The notes under the pieces are model-generated. The model did not search any database and was not told where the DNA came from. It saw nothing but the letters and a program-made list of their open reading frames with translations. The translations under genes were made by a program, and so were the position numbers. Positions 8,091-14,089 of a DNA stretch of 14,141 nucleotides are shown here, piece by piece (position 1 is the stretch's first letter; each line of letters opens with the position of its first letter). This DNA is from Synergistales bacterium (lineage in GTDB: Bacteria > Synergistota > Synergistia > Synergistales > Synergistaceae), in the NCBI GenBank assembly GCA_026002695.1, contig BOCB01000046.1, forward strand, positions 1 to 14,141, in the 5' to 3' direction.

Positions 8091-9257
8091 TTAAAAAACC
8101 ATAAGCGTGTAGGTCAGGTTGTGAAAACGGTTGATCCTCTCCCTCTTTTCAGTATAGACAGGACACATTTCGCCTCCGCTGTATATAATCGCGAAGGGAA
8201 ATTCCTCGCCGATGAGGTCGGCGGTCTTTTTCATTTCGTCCTCCGAGTTGGGGCTTATTACAAGTATTCTTGTAAGGCACGGAATCGCCAGAACGCCGCT
8301 GGCGCCATTTCGCCGCGCATCCTCCAAAGCCCGCCGCACCGTGGTTTCCGCCGTTTCCATTACGCTGTTATAATCCACTTCCGCAAGGGCGATGTTCGTG
8401 CCGGCAGGCATTTCACTGGGGCAATACGCCCCGGCCTCTGTAAAGGAGTACATACTTAACACGATCGGTTTTGTCCCGTCGCCGTAGTCTACCAAAAACG
8501 GCAGCGCGGTTATCGCGGATAATCCTTCTTTTTGTACGCCAATCGTTGCGAGATAGTCAAGAAGGGGCATATCATTCACCCGTTTGAGCAAATATCCCTC
8601 CGATTCGGTCACAACCGCCTTTTTCTGTTGAATATTCTTATCTGAAATGGCGGTGACGTAAAAGCGAGGGTTGATAGGTCCGTGCATAAGAAGCAGCGCG
8701 AGCTTGAACTGATGAATCTGCCCGTTCAAAAACGTGCGGCTGTTTTCATAGGTCAGCGAGGTATCGTTCGATAACGTACCGAAAATCGGTATGTTGTTTC
8801 CGCTCACCGCGTTCAGCGCCTTGAATATGATTTCCCCGCTCGCGTCGGAAGTAATGGGCCCCAACGCGAAAATGAGCGAAGGTTCTCCCGGCAATTTCTC
8901 CAGAGCCTGGCGGTAAACGTCTTCCACCGGTTTCGCGGCGGCGTCTGTAGAAATCGGCTCCGACAGCGCGGTCGAAAACCGTATGTCATCGCTGGTCAGA
9001 ACGACAAGGGTCATTTGTTCCAGCCCATATTGTTCATTCGTCGCGCTGCCCATAACCGTGCATCCGATGACGTCAAAGGGTAAACGCTCGGAAAGCGCGC
9101 TGATAGCGCCTGTCTCGATAAATTCATAGTAGCACGACACAATTCCGACTGTGTTTTCGAGCAAGCTGCCCTTCCGCTCAATTTGTTCCAGAAGTTCTGA
9201 TACGGCAGCTTCCGGGTCGTCAACCTCAATCGTATACGCGGTCATCATTTTAATCAT
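8091..9257 (-). CDS. FIST domain sensory protein
   Basis: 388 residues. The N-terminal half (about 20-215) has the FIST_N pattern of alternating strands and Gly-rich turns (VIGCTVMGSATNEQY; IPIFGTLSNDTS), and the C-terminal half (about 225-375) is FIST_C, ending in IIYSGGEMCP (GGEMCP at 361-366) and the characteristic NRFHNLT-TL-VF tail. FIST is a ligand-sensing domain proposed to bind small molecules such as amino acids; here it stands alone without an output domain. Its place 18 bp before a soluble hybrid kinase suggests it works through that kinase. The ATG at 9257 overlaps the stop of a small upstream frame as ATGATTAA; two further in-frame ATGs (9248, 9245) follow and no strong ribosome binding site is visible, so translation may be coupled. 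Confidence 0.9.
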   Translation of the reverse strand: MIKMMTAYTIEVDDPEAAVSELLEQIERKGSLLENTVGIVSCYYEFIETGAISALSERLPFDVIGCTVMGSATNEQYGLEQMTLVVLTSDDIRFSTALSEPISTDAAAKPVEDVYRQALEKLPGEPSLIFALGPITSDASGEIIFKALNAVSGNNIPIFGTLSNDTSLTYENSRTFLNGQIHQFKLALLLMHGPINPRFYVTAISDKNIQQKKAVVTESEGYLLKRVNDMPLLDYLATIGVQKEGLSAITALPFLVDYGDGTKPIVLSMYSFTEAGAYCPSEMPAGTNIALAEVDYNSVMETAETTVRRALEDARRNGASGVLAIPCLTRILVISPNSEDEMKKTADLIGEEFPFAIIYSGGEMCPVYTEKRERINRFHNLTYTLMVF

Positions 9258-9360
9258 GGTTCATCACGTCCGAGTAAAATCCATTTTCCGCGTCGAGCGG
9301 CATTATGCTCGGTATCAGGTCCTCGCAATCTTGTGAGTACGTCAGAAATTTACGTTTCAT
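9250..9360 (-). CDS. 36-residue frame overlapping the FIST start; probable 3' part of a phase-variable gene
   Basis: ATG at 9360 with AGGA about 8 nt upstream, then 36 codons and TAA at 9252-9250. The stop overlaps the FIST ATG in an 8-nt ATGATTAA. The product starts MKRKFLTYSQDCEDLIP and resembles no family I know. The same frame is open upstream without a stop through 9361-9442 and into the tetranucleotide tract, and it joins the start at 9572 if the tract gains one unit (or loses two). I therefore read it either as a small coupled leader gene or as the 3' half of a 108-residue gene now out of frame. Its main role may be to deliver ribosomes to FIST. Confidence 0.5.
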   Translation of the reverse strand: MKRKFLTYSQDCEDLIPSIMPLDAENGFYSDVMNHD

Positions 9361-9401
9361 TGCATATTCCTGCGAGCATGAAGTTAACGGTACACTTACA
9401 C

Positions 9402-9572
9402 TTAAAGGAATACTTTTGAAATAATGAGCGCAGTCTGCTCTTGTGAGTGAGTGAGTGAGTGAGTGAGTGAGTGAGTGAGTGAGTGAGTGAGTGCATTATA
9501 CTCGCCCGCCGCCGAGTTGTCAAGCGTTTTTTGCGATTTTGCCTCGTAGTTCACATTATTTATCTGCGTCAT
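9402..9572 (-). CDS. short repeat-containing frame, 5' part of a phase-variable gene (current reading)
   Basis: 56 codons as the sequence stands. The ATG at 9572 has GAGGGAAGGGG about 10 nt upstream and a good promoter at 9614-9642, better expression signals than expected for junk. After 27 ordinary residues (start MTQINNVNYEAKSQ) the frame runs through the GTGA/TCAC tract, translated as four LTHS units, then a 14-residue tail that stops at TAA 9404-9402. An earlier ATG at 9623 lies inside the promoter and is unlikely. All three frames of the tract are stop-free, so repeat number alone decides the C terminus: +1 unit gives 108 residues ending at 9250, and -1 unit gives 72 residues ending at 9350, overlapping the ATG at 9360. 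Function unknown; no signal peptide or membrane segment seen. Confidence 0.5.
   Translation of the reverse strand: MTQINNVNYEAKSQKTLDNSAAGEYNALTHSLTHSLTHSLTHSQEQTALIISKVFL
9443..9493. repeat. tetranucleotide microsatellite (GTGA)n, 12.75 units
   Basis: 51 nt of uninterrupted GTGA (TCAC on the coding minus strand), with no imperfect unit. Long perfect tetranucleotide tracts are rare in bacterial chromosomes and, inside a 5' coding region, are the hallmark of slipped-strand phase-variable loci in Haemophilus, Moraxella and Neisseria. It lies 27 codons into the frame that begins at 9572. Confidence 0.98.
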
Positions 9573-9613
9573 TTTTATTTTGCCCCTTCCCTCAAATATT
9601 TTAGCGTGGGAAG

Positions 9614-9642
9614 ATATTATCATATGGGATATATATTTTCAA
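9614..9642 (-). promoter_or_regulatory. sigma-70 promoter upstream of the repeat-containing gene and FIST operon
   Basis: TTGAAA (9642-9637), 17-nt spacer, TAATAT (9619-9614) on the minus strand. The start point would be near 9607, about 35 nt before the ATG at 9572. No other convincing promoter lies between here and FIST, so this one may drive the whole FIST-kinase-HD-GYP operon. Confidence 0.6.
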
Positions 9643-9708
9643 TAGCGGCTTAATAGCCTCAAACCACAGGTTCAAATTTTCCGCGCAAGCCCATAACGGG
9701 CAAATGTG

Positions 9709-9793
9709 GGAAAACGGGCGGCAGAATGCCGCCCCTACACGGCAAAGACCGGAAACCGAACCCATAGGGGCGGCATTCTGCCGCCCGTTTTCC
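9709..9793. repeat. perfect 29-bp inverted repeat built from two palindromic elements
   Basis: Arms 9709-9737 and 9765-9793 are exact reverse complements over 29 bp with a 27-nt spacer. Each arm contains its own palindrome, GGGCGGCAGAATGCCGCCC (8-bp stem, 3-nt loop), followed by CCTA. The core GGGCGGC-N-GCCGCCCCTA recurs at 10293-10323. It looks like a small interspersed, REP/MITE-like element present as an inverted pair. It lies upstream of the 9642 promoter. The rest of the gene-free stretch 9643-9862 shows nothing else I can name. Confidence 0.85.
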
Positions 9794-9862
9794 GATTTTC
9801 ACCAATCGGGCACAAGGCTAAATCACCGAAATCCTCAAAACCGACGAACTGATTTGTTGTTT

Positions 9863-10207
9863 TTAGCTTAAAGCCAGAATGTCGTCCTCGTCGAGGCCGG
9901 TATATTTCCTTATGGTTTCAGCGGGAAACCCATCGGCACGCATTGAGCGCGCGACCTCAAAAGCCTTTTCCTCCTTCGCGTCGCGTATTCTAATTTCCAT
10001 TACGGCTTCGTCTATCGGGATAAGCTGCATTTTCCATACCTCCCTCACTTTAGTGTCAATATTTTTGTCCCCGATTCTCAATATGCGGTAAATAAACTTC
10101 TGAATGTTTCTCATTTTCCCGACGTCGCAGCCGCGCTCTTTTGTCAGTCTGAGAAGTTCCAGCGAATATTTCCCCCGGTCTTGGGGATTATCACCGGCGT
10201 CGATGGT
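9863..10207 (-). pseudogene. 5'-truncated Rpn/PD-(D/E)XK transposase-family remnant
   Basis: An open frame runs from just after an in-frame TAA (10210-10208) to the stop at 9863, about 114 codons. The ATG at 10114 would give 83 residues, but protein-like sequence continues upstream of it (DNPQDRGKYSLELLRLTKERG and on into NIQKFIYRI), so the ATG is not the true start. The C terminus (FEVARSM-ADGFPAETIRKYTGLDEDDIL) matches the fragment at the left edge of the window. The N-terminal nuclease core expected in this family, usually about 300 residues long in total, is missing. It sits between two copies of the short palindromic repeat, which fits decay of a former mobile or toxin-like element. Confidence 0.72.
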
Positions 10208-10215
10208 TTAATTTG

Positions 10216-10246
10216 CCCGGCGATTTGGTTTTGGGTAAACGCCGGG
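10216..10246. other. 7-bp GC-rich hairpin downstream of the Cache kinase
   Basis: CCCGGCG (10216-10222) pairs exactly with CGCCGGG (10240-10246) across a 17-nt loop. It lies about 75 nt beyond the kinase stop. Neither strand has a U-tract after it, so a role as terminator is doubtful. Confidence 0.3.
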
Positions 10247-10292
10247 GTACGGCGCGGGGCGGACACTTATTAACCGGTAAATGGTTCACGTC

Positions 10293-10323
10293 GAAACGGG
10301 CGGCCGGGACGGCCGCCCCTACA
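10293..10323. repeat. palindromic repeat copy at the 3' end of the Cache kinase gene
   Basis: Plus strand GAAACGGGCGGC, a 7-nt centre, then GCCGCCCCTACA: the same layout as the arms at 9709-9793 with a different centre. It overlaps the end of the kinase gene, and its TGTAG (minus strand) supplies the TAG stop codon. The stem could also act as a weak terminator or mRNA-end stabiliser for that gene. Confidence 0.75.
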
Positions 10324-13300
10324 TGTTCCGAGACAGCTCGTCTATGCCCTTTATCGCGCTTTCCGTCTCGGAGATCAGCACATTATCCTCGATCTCAGCC
10401 AAGGTTTTTTTGTCCGCCTCGCTGATATTCATTTGCTTGAGTTTGGCAAACAGCTCGTCGGTGGTGAAAACGTCGTCTGTCTCTATCGCGCGTTTCAAAC
10501 TGAGCAAGTCATCGGAACTGATTTTTTCCGTATCCGCTTCAGACTCGGGTTCCGAGACGGACAGAGAACTCACCGCGCTGTCTATGCTGCCTATGAGCTT
10601 TTCGAGTTCCTCTAAAAATCCTCCGAGCTTCGCTCCTATCGTCTCAGCGTCACCTCGTTTGCCGGCAAACTCGATTTCTTTCGCCATTCCTGAGACAGCG
10701 GCAGCTCCGATACTCGCCGCCGTGCCTTTCAGCGCGTGAGCGTTCGAGGAAAACAGAGTCAAGTCAGTTCCTTCGTCAAGCGGGACGCCGCGCATAACCT
10801 CTATCCTTGCGCGCGCGTCCTTCGAAAACAATTTCAGTACATCGATATAGTTTTCCTCGCTTCTGCCCGTCATCGCTATGCCTTGCTCAATGTCCGTGCC
10901 GTAAATAGGGGGAAGCATAGACTCCTCAGGCGCAGTCCACGCCACTTCGCCCGCTTTGAACCGCTTTTTTTTCGGAATCCACCGCTCCAGGATTTCATTG
11001 AGTTTTTGAAGTTCGATAGGCTTGGCAAGATAATCATCAAACCCATTGCTCATAAACATCTCGCGCATTCCCGCCATAGCGTTCGCCGTAAGCGCTATAA
11101 TCGGGAGTTCCTTAAAATATTCGCCGCCAATGGCGCGAATCGCCGCAGTCGTTTCAAGCCCGTCCATATCCGGCATCATGTGATCCATAAACACAAGGTC
11201 ATATTCGTTCTCGCGGACGAGTTCGAGAGCTTCCTTGCCGCTCAAGGCCGTGCCGACCTTCATGTGATACGGCGCAAAAAGACCCTGCGCCACTTTCAGG
11301 TTAGCCTCTATATCATCCACAACAAGCACGTTCGCCGAGGGCGCGATAAAGCGAATTTCATAGTTGCCGTGGAATACGTCGGTAACCACCCCGTTCAGCG
11401 CGTTCGCCACAGGTATGGCAAACGCCGGCATTACTATTCGATTACATTTGGCGTCCGGCGATTCATTCATCTCAAGCAGCGCGACAAGTATAGTTTTAAG
11501 CCCCGCCGACTCCGCCGTTTCAACAGTTCGCTCCGCGATCTCGCCCGAAAAAAAGGCAAAGTCATACTTGCCGCTTGCAAGCTGATCTGAAAAGTCCGTT
11601 TCTGAGCGCGAGCGCGTCAGGTTCACGCCAAAGCCGCTTAATGTATATTCAAGCGAATCCGCGTACAAAACAGTCTTCTCATAGAGCAAAACTCTCTTGT
11701 TTCCCGCGTCCTGAACAGAGGCGAATTTTTCGCCGCCCGAATATTCCTGCTCAAACGTAGCGGTAAAAATGGAGCCCTTTCCGTATTCGCTCGATACCGT
11801 GATATCTCCGTCCATCATACGGCAAAGGCTTTGCGTTATGGACAGTCCTAACCCGGAGCCGACAACATACTTATTTTGGCTCATATCCAAGCGGGCAAAT
11901 TTCTGAAACAGCTGCGCCATATCCTCTTGTTTTATACCTATCCCGCTGTCCTCTATCCCAAACTTAAAAACAGCCCTGTCCCGCGCCGTGAAATCCGCGC
12001 CAACCGTCATTTTTATGAAGCCCTCGTTCGTATATTTGCAGGCGTTGCTCAAGAGGTTGGTCAGAACCTGCCGCACCCTGATCTCATCGCCGACAAGGCA
12101 GTTGGGTATATTAGGATCTATGTTCACTATGAAAAGAATCGGTTTTTCCGCGATGCGCACTCGTATAAGATTCACCACGTCATTTATCAGAGACGCGAAC
12201 AGATAGGGCTCGCGCGCTATCTCTATTTTGCCCGACTCAATTTTTGAAAAATCGAGAATGTCGTTTATGATGGACAGTAAGTTCGTTCCGGCGGACTTTA
12301 TTTCAAGGATGTATTCCCCGACAAGCTGAGATGTATTTTCGCGAAGCGCGAGCTCGCTCATCCCTATGATAGCGTTCATCGGAGTGCGTATCTCGTGGCT
12401 CATATTGGCGAGAAACTCCGATTTTACCTTATTGGCGGCCAAGGCTTCCTTAAACGGCCGTTCGATTACGCCGGAAGTGAAGAACGCCGCCACCACGCTG
12501 AGTCCCAAGCACAATACCCCCGCAAGCAAAAGTCCCGCGCGGACACTGTGGATGGGGCTTTCCGCAATCGGCGCGGATACGCCGAGCATCCACCCGGCCT
12601 TTGAACTCGTAACCGGAGTGTAAGTGCAAATTCTCTCTTTACCGTCAATGGAAAACCTTCCCTCTCCCGAACGGCCCTCAATCATGCGGCTGAGGGTTTC
12701 GGCAACTCTCGGATCCGGCTGCCCGTTTACATCTTTGACGTAATTCCTGCGCTCCCACACCCAGTCGGGGCGTATGTTTGCCATGATTACCCCGTCAGCG
12801 TCCACCATAAAGACGTTGCCGGTTTCCCATATCGCAATATCGGAGAGTATATTGCTGAAAAACAAACCATGAACGGTTACAGCCAGGACACGCTCTCCCA
12901 TCGGCACACAGACATACAGCACAAGGATTCCGCTCGAATCCTTTCGTGTCGTGGAGATAACGGACTCCCCCTCAAAGGCCCTTTGTACGTAGCTGCTGCC
13001 GATGAGTTCAGCGGGCAGCGGCGCTATACCGTGAGCCCCGACGATACCGTCGCGGTCAATAACAGTCAGCGCCATAAAGTTATAATAATAAATTGCGAGC
13101 TGCTCCCTCAAAATTTTCCGCAGCCCGATTTTTTTCTCCGCCTCATCCGCGGAAGACTCAGAGAGATAGAAATCGGAGAGATATGTTGAGACACGTTGAG
13201 CCACCGTAAGAGCGTCAGCTTTCAGCAGATCGATTTCGGTACTTATAAGTTTGTCCGCCATATTAGCTATCTCAGCCATACTGCTCTTAATGGTTTTTTC

Positions 13301-13402
13301 AAGGCTGCCCTGCATAAACAACAACCCCATCACAGCGCTGATGCCCATGATTGTCAGGGCTATCAGCATGACAAACAGGAATACCTTCTTACGAATGGAC
13401 AT
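10319..13402 (-). CDS. membrane hybrid histidine kinase with Cache-type sensor, pseudo-receiver, receiver and Hpt
   Basis: 1027 residues. A membrane helix at about 7-30, an extracytoplasmic sensor at about 31-288 with two Cache-like repeats (VIDRDGIVGAHG near 114-125 and VFMVDADGVIMAN at 197-209), and a second helix at about 289-310. HisKA follows almost at once (H336) with no recognisable HAMP domain. Then HATPase (N453, DSGIGI 485-490, GSGLGL 515-520), a receiver-like region without acidic residues (about 568-685), an active-looking receiver (D696, D697, D740, T772, K794), Hpt (H889) and a helical tail (about 955-1027). From residue 326 it is a near copy of the PAS kinase. ATG at 13402, AAAAGGGG 8 nt upstream, own promoter at 13480-13508, no regulator gene beside it. 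The last codon and stop come from a repeat element. dCache domains often sense amino acids or organic acids; the ligand here is unknown. Confidence 0.95.
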   Translation of the reverse strand: MSIRKKVFLFVMLIALTIMGISAVMGLLFMQGSLEKTIKSSMAEIANMADKLISTEIDLLKADALTVAQRVSTYLSDFYLSESSADEAEKKIGLRKILREQLAIYYYNFMALTVIDRDGIVGAHGIAPLPAELIGSSYVQRAFEGESVISTTRKDSSGILVLYVCVPMGERVLAVTVHGLFFSNILSDIAIWETGNVFMVDADGVIMANIRPDWVWERRNYVKDVNGQPDPRVAETLSRMIEGRSGEGRFSIDGKERICTYTPVTSSKAGWMLGVSAPIAESPIHSVRAGLLLAGVLCLGLSVVAAFFTSGVIERPFKEALAANKVKSEFLANMSHEIRTPMNAIIGMSELALRENTSQLVGEYILEIKSAGTNLLSIINDILDFSKIESGKIEIAREPYLFASLINDVVNLIRVRIAEKPILFIVNIDPNIPNCLVGDEIRVRQVLTNLLSNACKYTNEGFIKMTVGADFTARDRAVFKFGIEDSGIGIKQEDMAQLFQKFARLDMSQNKYVVGSGLGLSITQSLCRMMDGDITVSSEYGKGSIFTATFEQEYSGGEKFASVQDAGNKRVLLYEKTVLYADSLEYTLSGFGVNLTRSRSETDFSDQLASGKYDFAFFSGEIAERTVETAESAGLKTILVALLEMNESPDAKCNRIVMPAFAIPVANALNGVVTDVFHGNYEIRFIAPSANVLVVDDIEANLKVAQGLFAPYHMKVGTALSGKEALELVRENEYDLVFMDHMMPDMDGLETTAAIRAIGGEYFKELPIIALTANAMAGMREMFMSNGFDDYLAKPIELQKLNEILERWIPKKKRFKAGEVAWTAPEESMLPPIYGTDIEQGIAMTGRSEENYIDVLKLFSKDARARIEVMRGVPLDEGTDLTLFSSNAHALKGTAASIGAAAVSGMAKEIEFAGKRGDAETIGAKLGGFLEELEKLIGSIDSAVSSLSVSEPESEADTEKISSDDLLSLKRAIETDDVFTTDELFAKLKQMNISEADKKTLAEIEDNVLISETESAIKGIDELSRNM
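10322..12427 (-). repeat. copy 2 of duplicated kinase module
   Basis: Corresponds to residues 326-1027 of the Cache kinase; direct-repeat partner of 5355-7466. Homology begins just before the HisKA motif (KSEFLANMSHE here, KSQFLSNMSHE in the other) and continues to within a few codons of the stop, so the joint lies exactly between sensor and transmitter. Confidence 0.9.
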
Positions 13403-13479
13403 AGCATATACCCCTTTTCATCGCTGTTTGGGGGCCGAAATATCGTATACGTTTATATATCAGCACATTATTACTATGC

Positions 13480-13508
13480 TTTATACCAAATTCGGCGAAA
13501 AATGTCAA
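13480..13508 (-). promoter_or_regulatory. consensus sigma-70 promoter of the Cache kinase
   Basis: TTGACA (13508-13503), 17-nt spacer, TATAAA (13485-13480) on the minus strand: near-perfect consensus. The start point would be near 13473, leaving a leader of about 70 nt. The leader contains the 8-bp palindrome CGTATACG (13444-13451), which might be an operator. Confidence 0.75.
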
Positions 13509-13573
13509 ATATTTTCATTTTTTCATAACTAACGATAAGGCGCCGGTATGCTCAAGGAGGGCGGAGAGGAGAG

Positions 13574-13590
13574 AAGTAATAACATTACTT
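13574..13590. terminator. AT-rich hairpin after the DUF721 gene
   Basis: AAGTAAT-AAC-ATTACTT is a perfect 7-bp stem with a 3-nt loop, about 24 nt beyond the DUF721 stop. No U-tract follows on the minus strand, so it may be a weak terminator or a protein-binding palindrome. Confidence 0.3.
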
Positions 13591-13613
13591 TCTGATACCG
13601 ATCCCGCGCGCTT

Positions 13614-14087
13614 TCACCTCTCGCTCATCAGGCGGCATCTCGCTATGCTTCTCGCTGTTTCGGGGGCGATGTCCTCGTACTCGGCAAGAATCTCCGAAGT
13701 CAGCTTTTCTTCTTTCAAGGGGTCAACGGCGCGCGCGGCGGGGAGGTGCGTTATGTAAGAGCGGTTTGTCCTTGACGGTATTTCGCCGCGCTTGAAGCCG
13801 AGCTCTATCTTGACGGCCTCTATCCGCAGTCCGGCTTTCGCTTGCAGCTCGCGCATTATCGCGTTCTTCTTGAAGTTCATGTCCTGCATTGCGGACGGCC
13901 CGTCGACGGCGATGGTCAGCACCCCTTCCTCATACGAATCCGGGAAGCTGCGGCGCGCCAGCGCGTCGCCGACTATCCTCGGCCACTCGCGCTCAACGCC
14001 GCTGAGTATCGCGCAGAGGCGCACGACCGGATGCCGCGCTCCTACAGCGCTGCTCAGATGACAGACGCCGCCCTCGCGTTTTTTCAC
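13614..14087 (-). CDS. DUF721 family protein (DciA-like)
   Basis: 157 residues. The region at about 20-100 has the DUF721 pattern: W-RIVGDALARRSFP (W at about 35), then EGVLTIAVDGPSAMQDMNFKK and a short basic helix-strand ending in IELGFKRGE. DciA, in the same family, loads the replicative helicase in bacteria that lack DnaC-type loaders; many DUF721 proteins are untested, so the helicase role is inference. The C-terminal 50 residues are a charged helical extension. The start is taken as GTG at 14087, 2 bp after the stop of the upstream frame, with only a poor ribosome binding site; the frame stays open to the window edge, so a longer N terminus is possible. The downstream kinase has its own promoter, so the operon probably ends here. 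Confidence 0.82.
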   Translation of the reverse strand: MKKREGGVCHLSSAVGARHPVVRLCAILSGVEREWPRIVGDALARRSFPDSYEEGVLTIAVDGPSAMQDMNFKKNAIMRELQAKAGLRIEAVKIELGFKRGEIPSRTNRSYITHLPAARAVDPLKEEKLTSEILAEYEDIAPETARSIARCRLMSER

Positions 14088-14089
14088 GT

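Noticed and set aside
7539..8459. 306-codon plus-strand open frame
   Set aside because: It lies antisense across the PAS kinase and the end of FIST and reads as a basic, low-complexity product. It is a by-product of GC-rich codon use on the opposite strand. The same applies to plus-strand frames at 686-1270, 4800-5351 and 10736-11590.
9443..9493. Possible CRISPR or protein-level tandem repeat (LTHS)
   Set aside because: There are no spacers and the unit is 4 nt, so it is a microsatellite. The LTHS peptide is the automatic translation of TCAC in every frame and need not be selected as protein.
9402..9623. Longer start at 9623 for the repeat-containing frame
   Set aside because: The ATG falls within the predicted promoter spacer just before the -10, while the ATG at 9572 has its own purine-rich binding site.
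10213..10425. 70-codon plus-strand frame spanning the repeat and the kinase 3' end
   Set aside because: Antisense to the kinase, runs through the palindromic repeat, basic and Pro/Arg-rich; no ribosome binding site.
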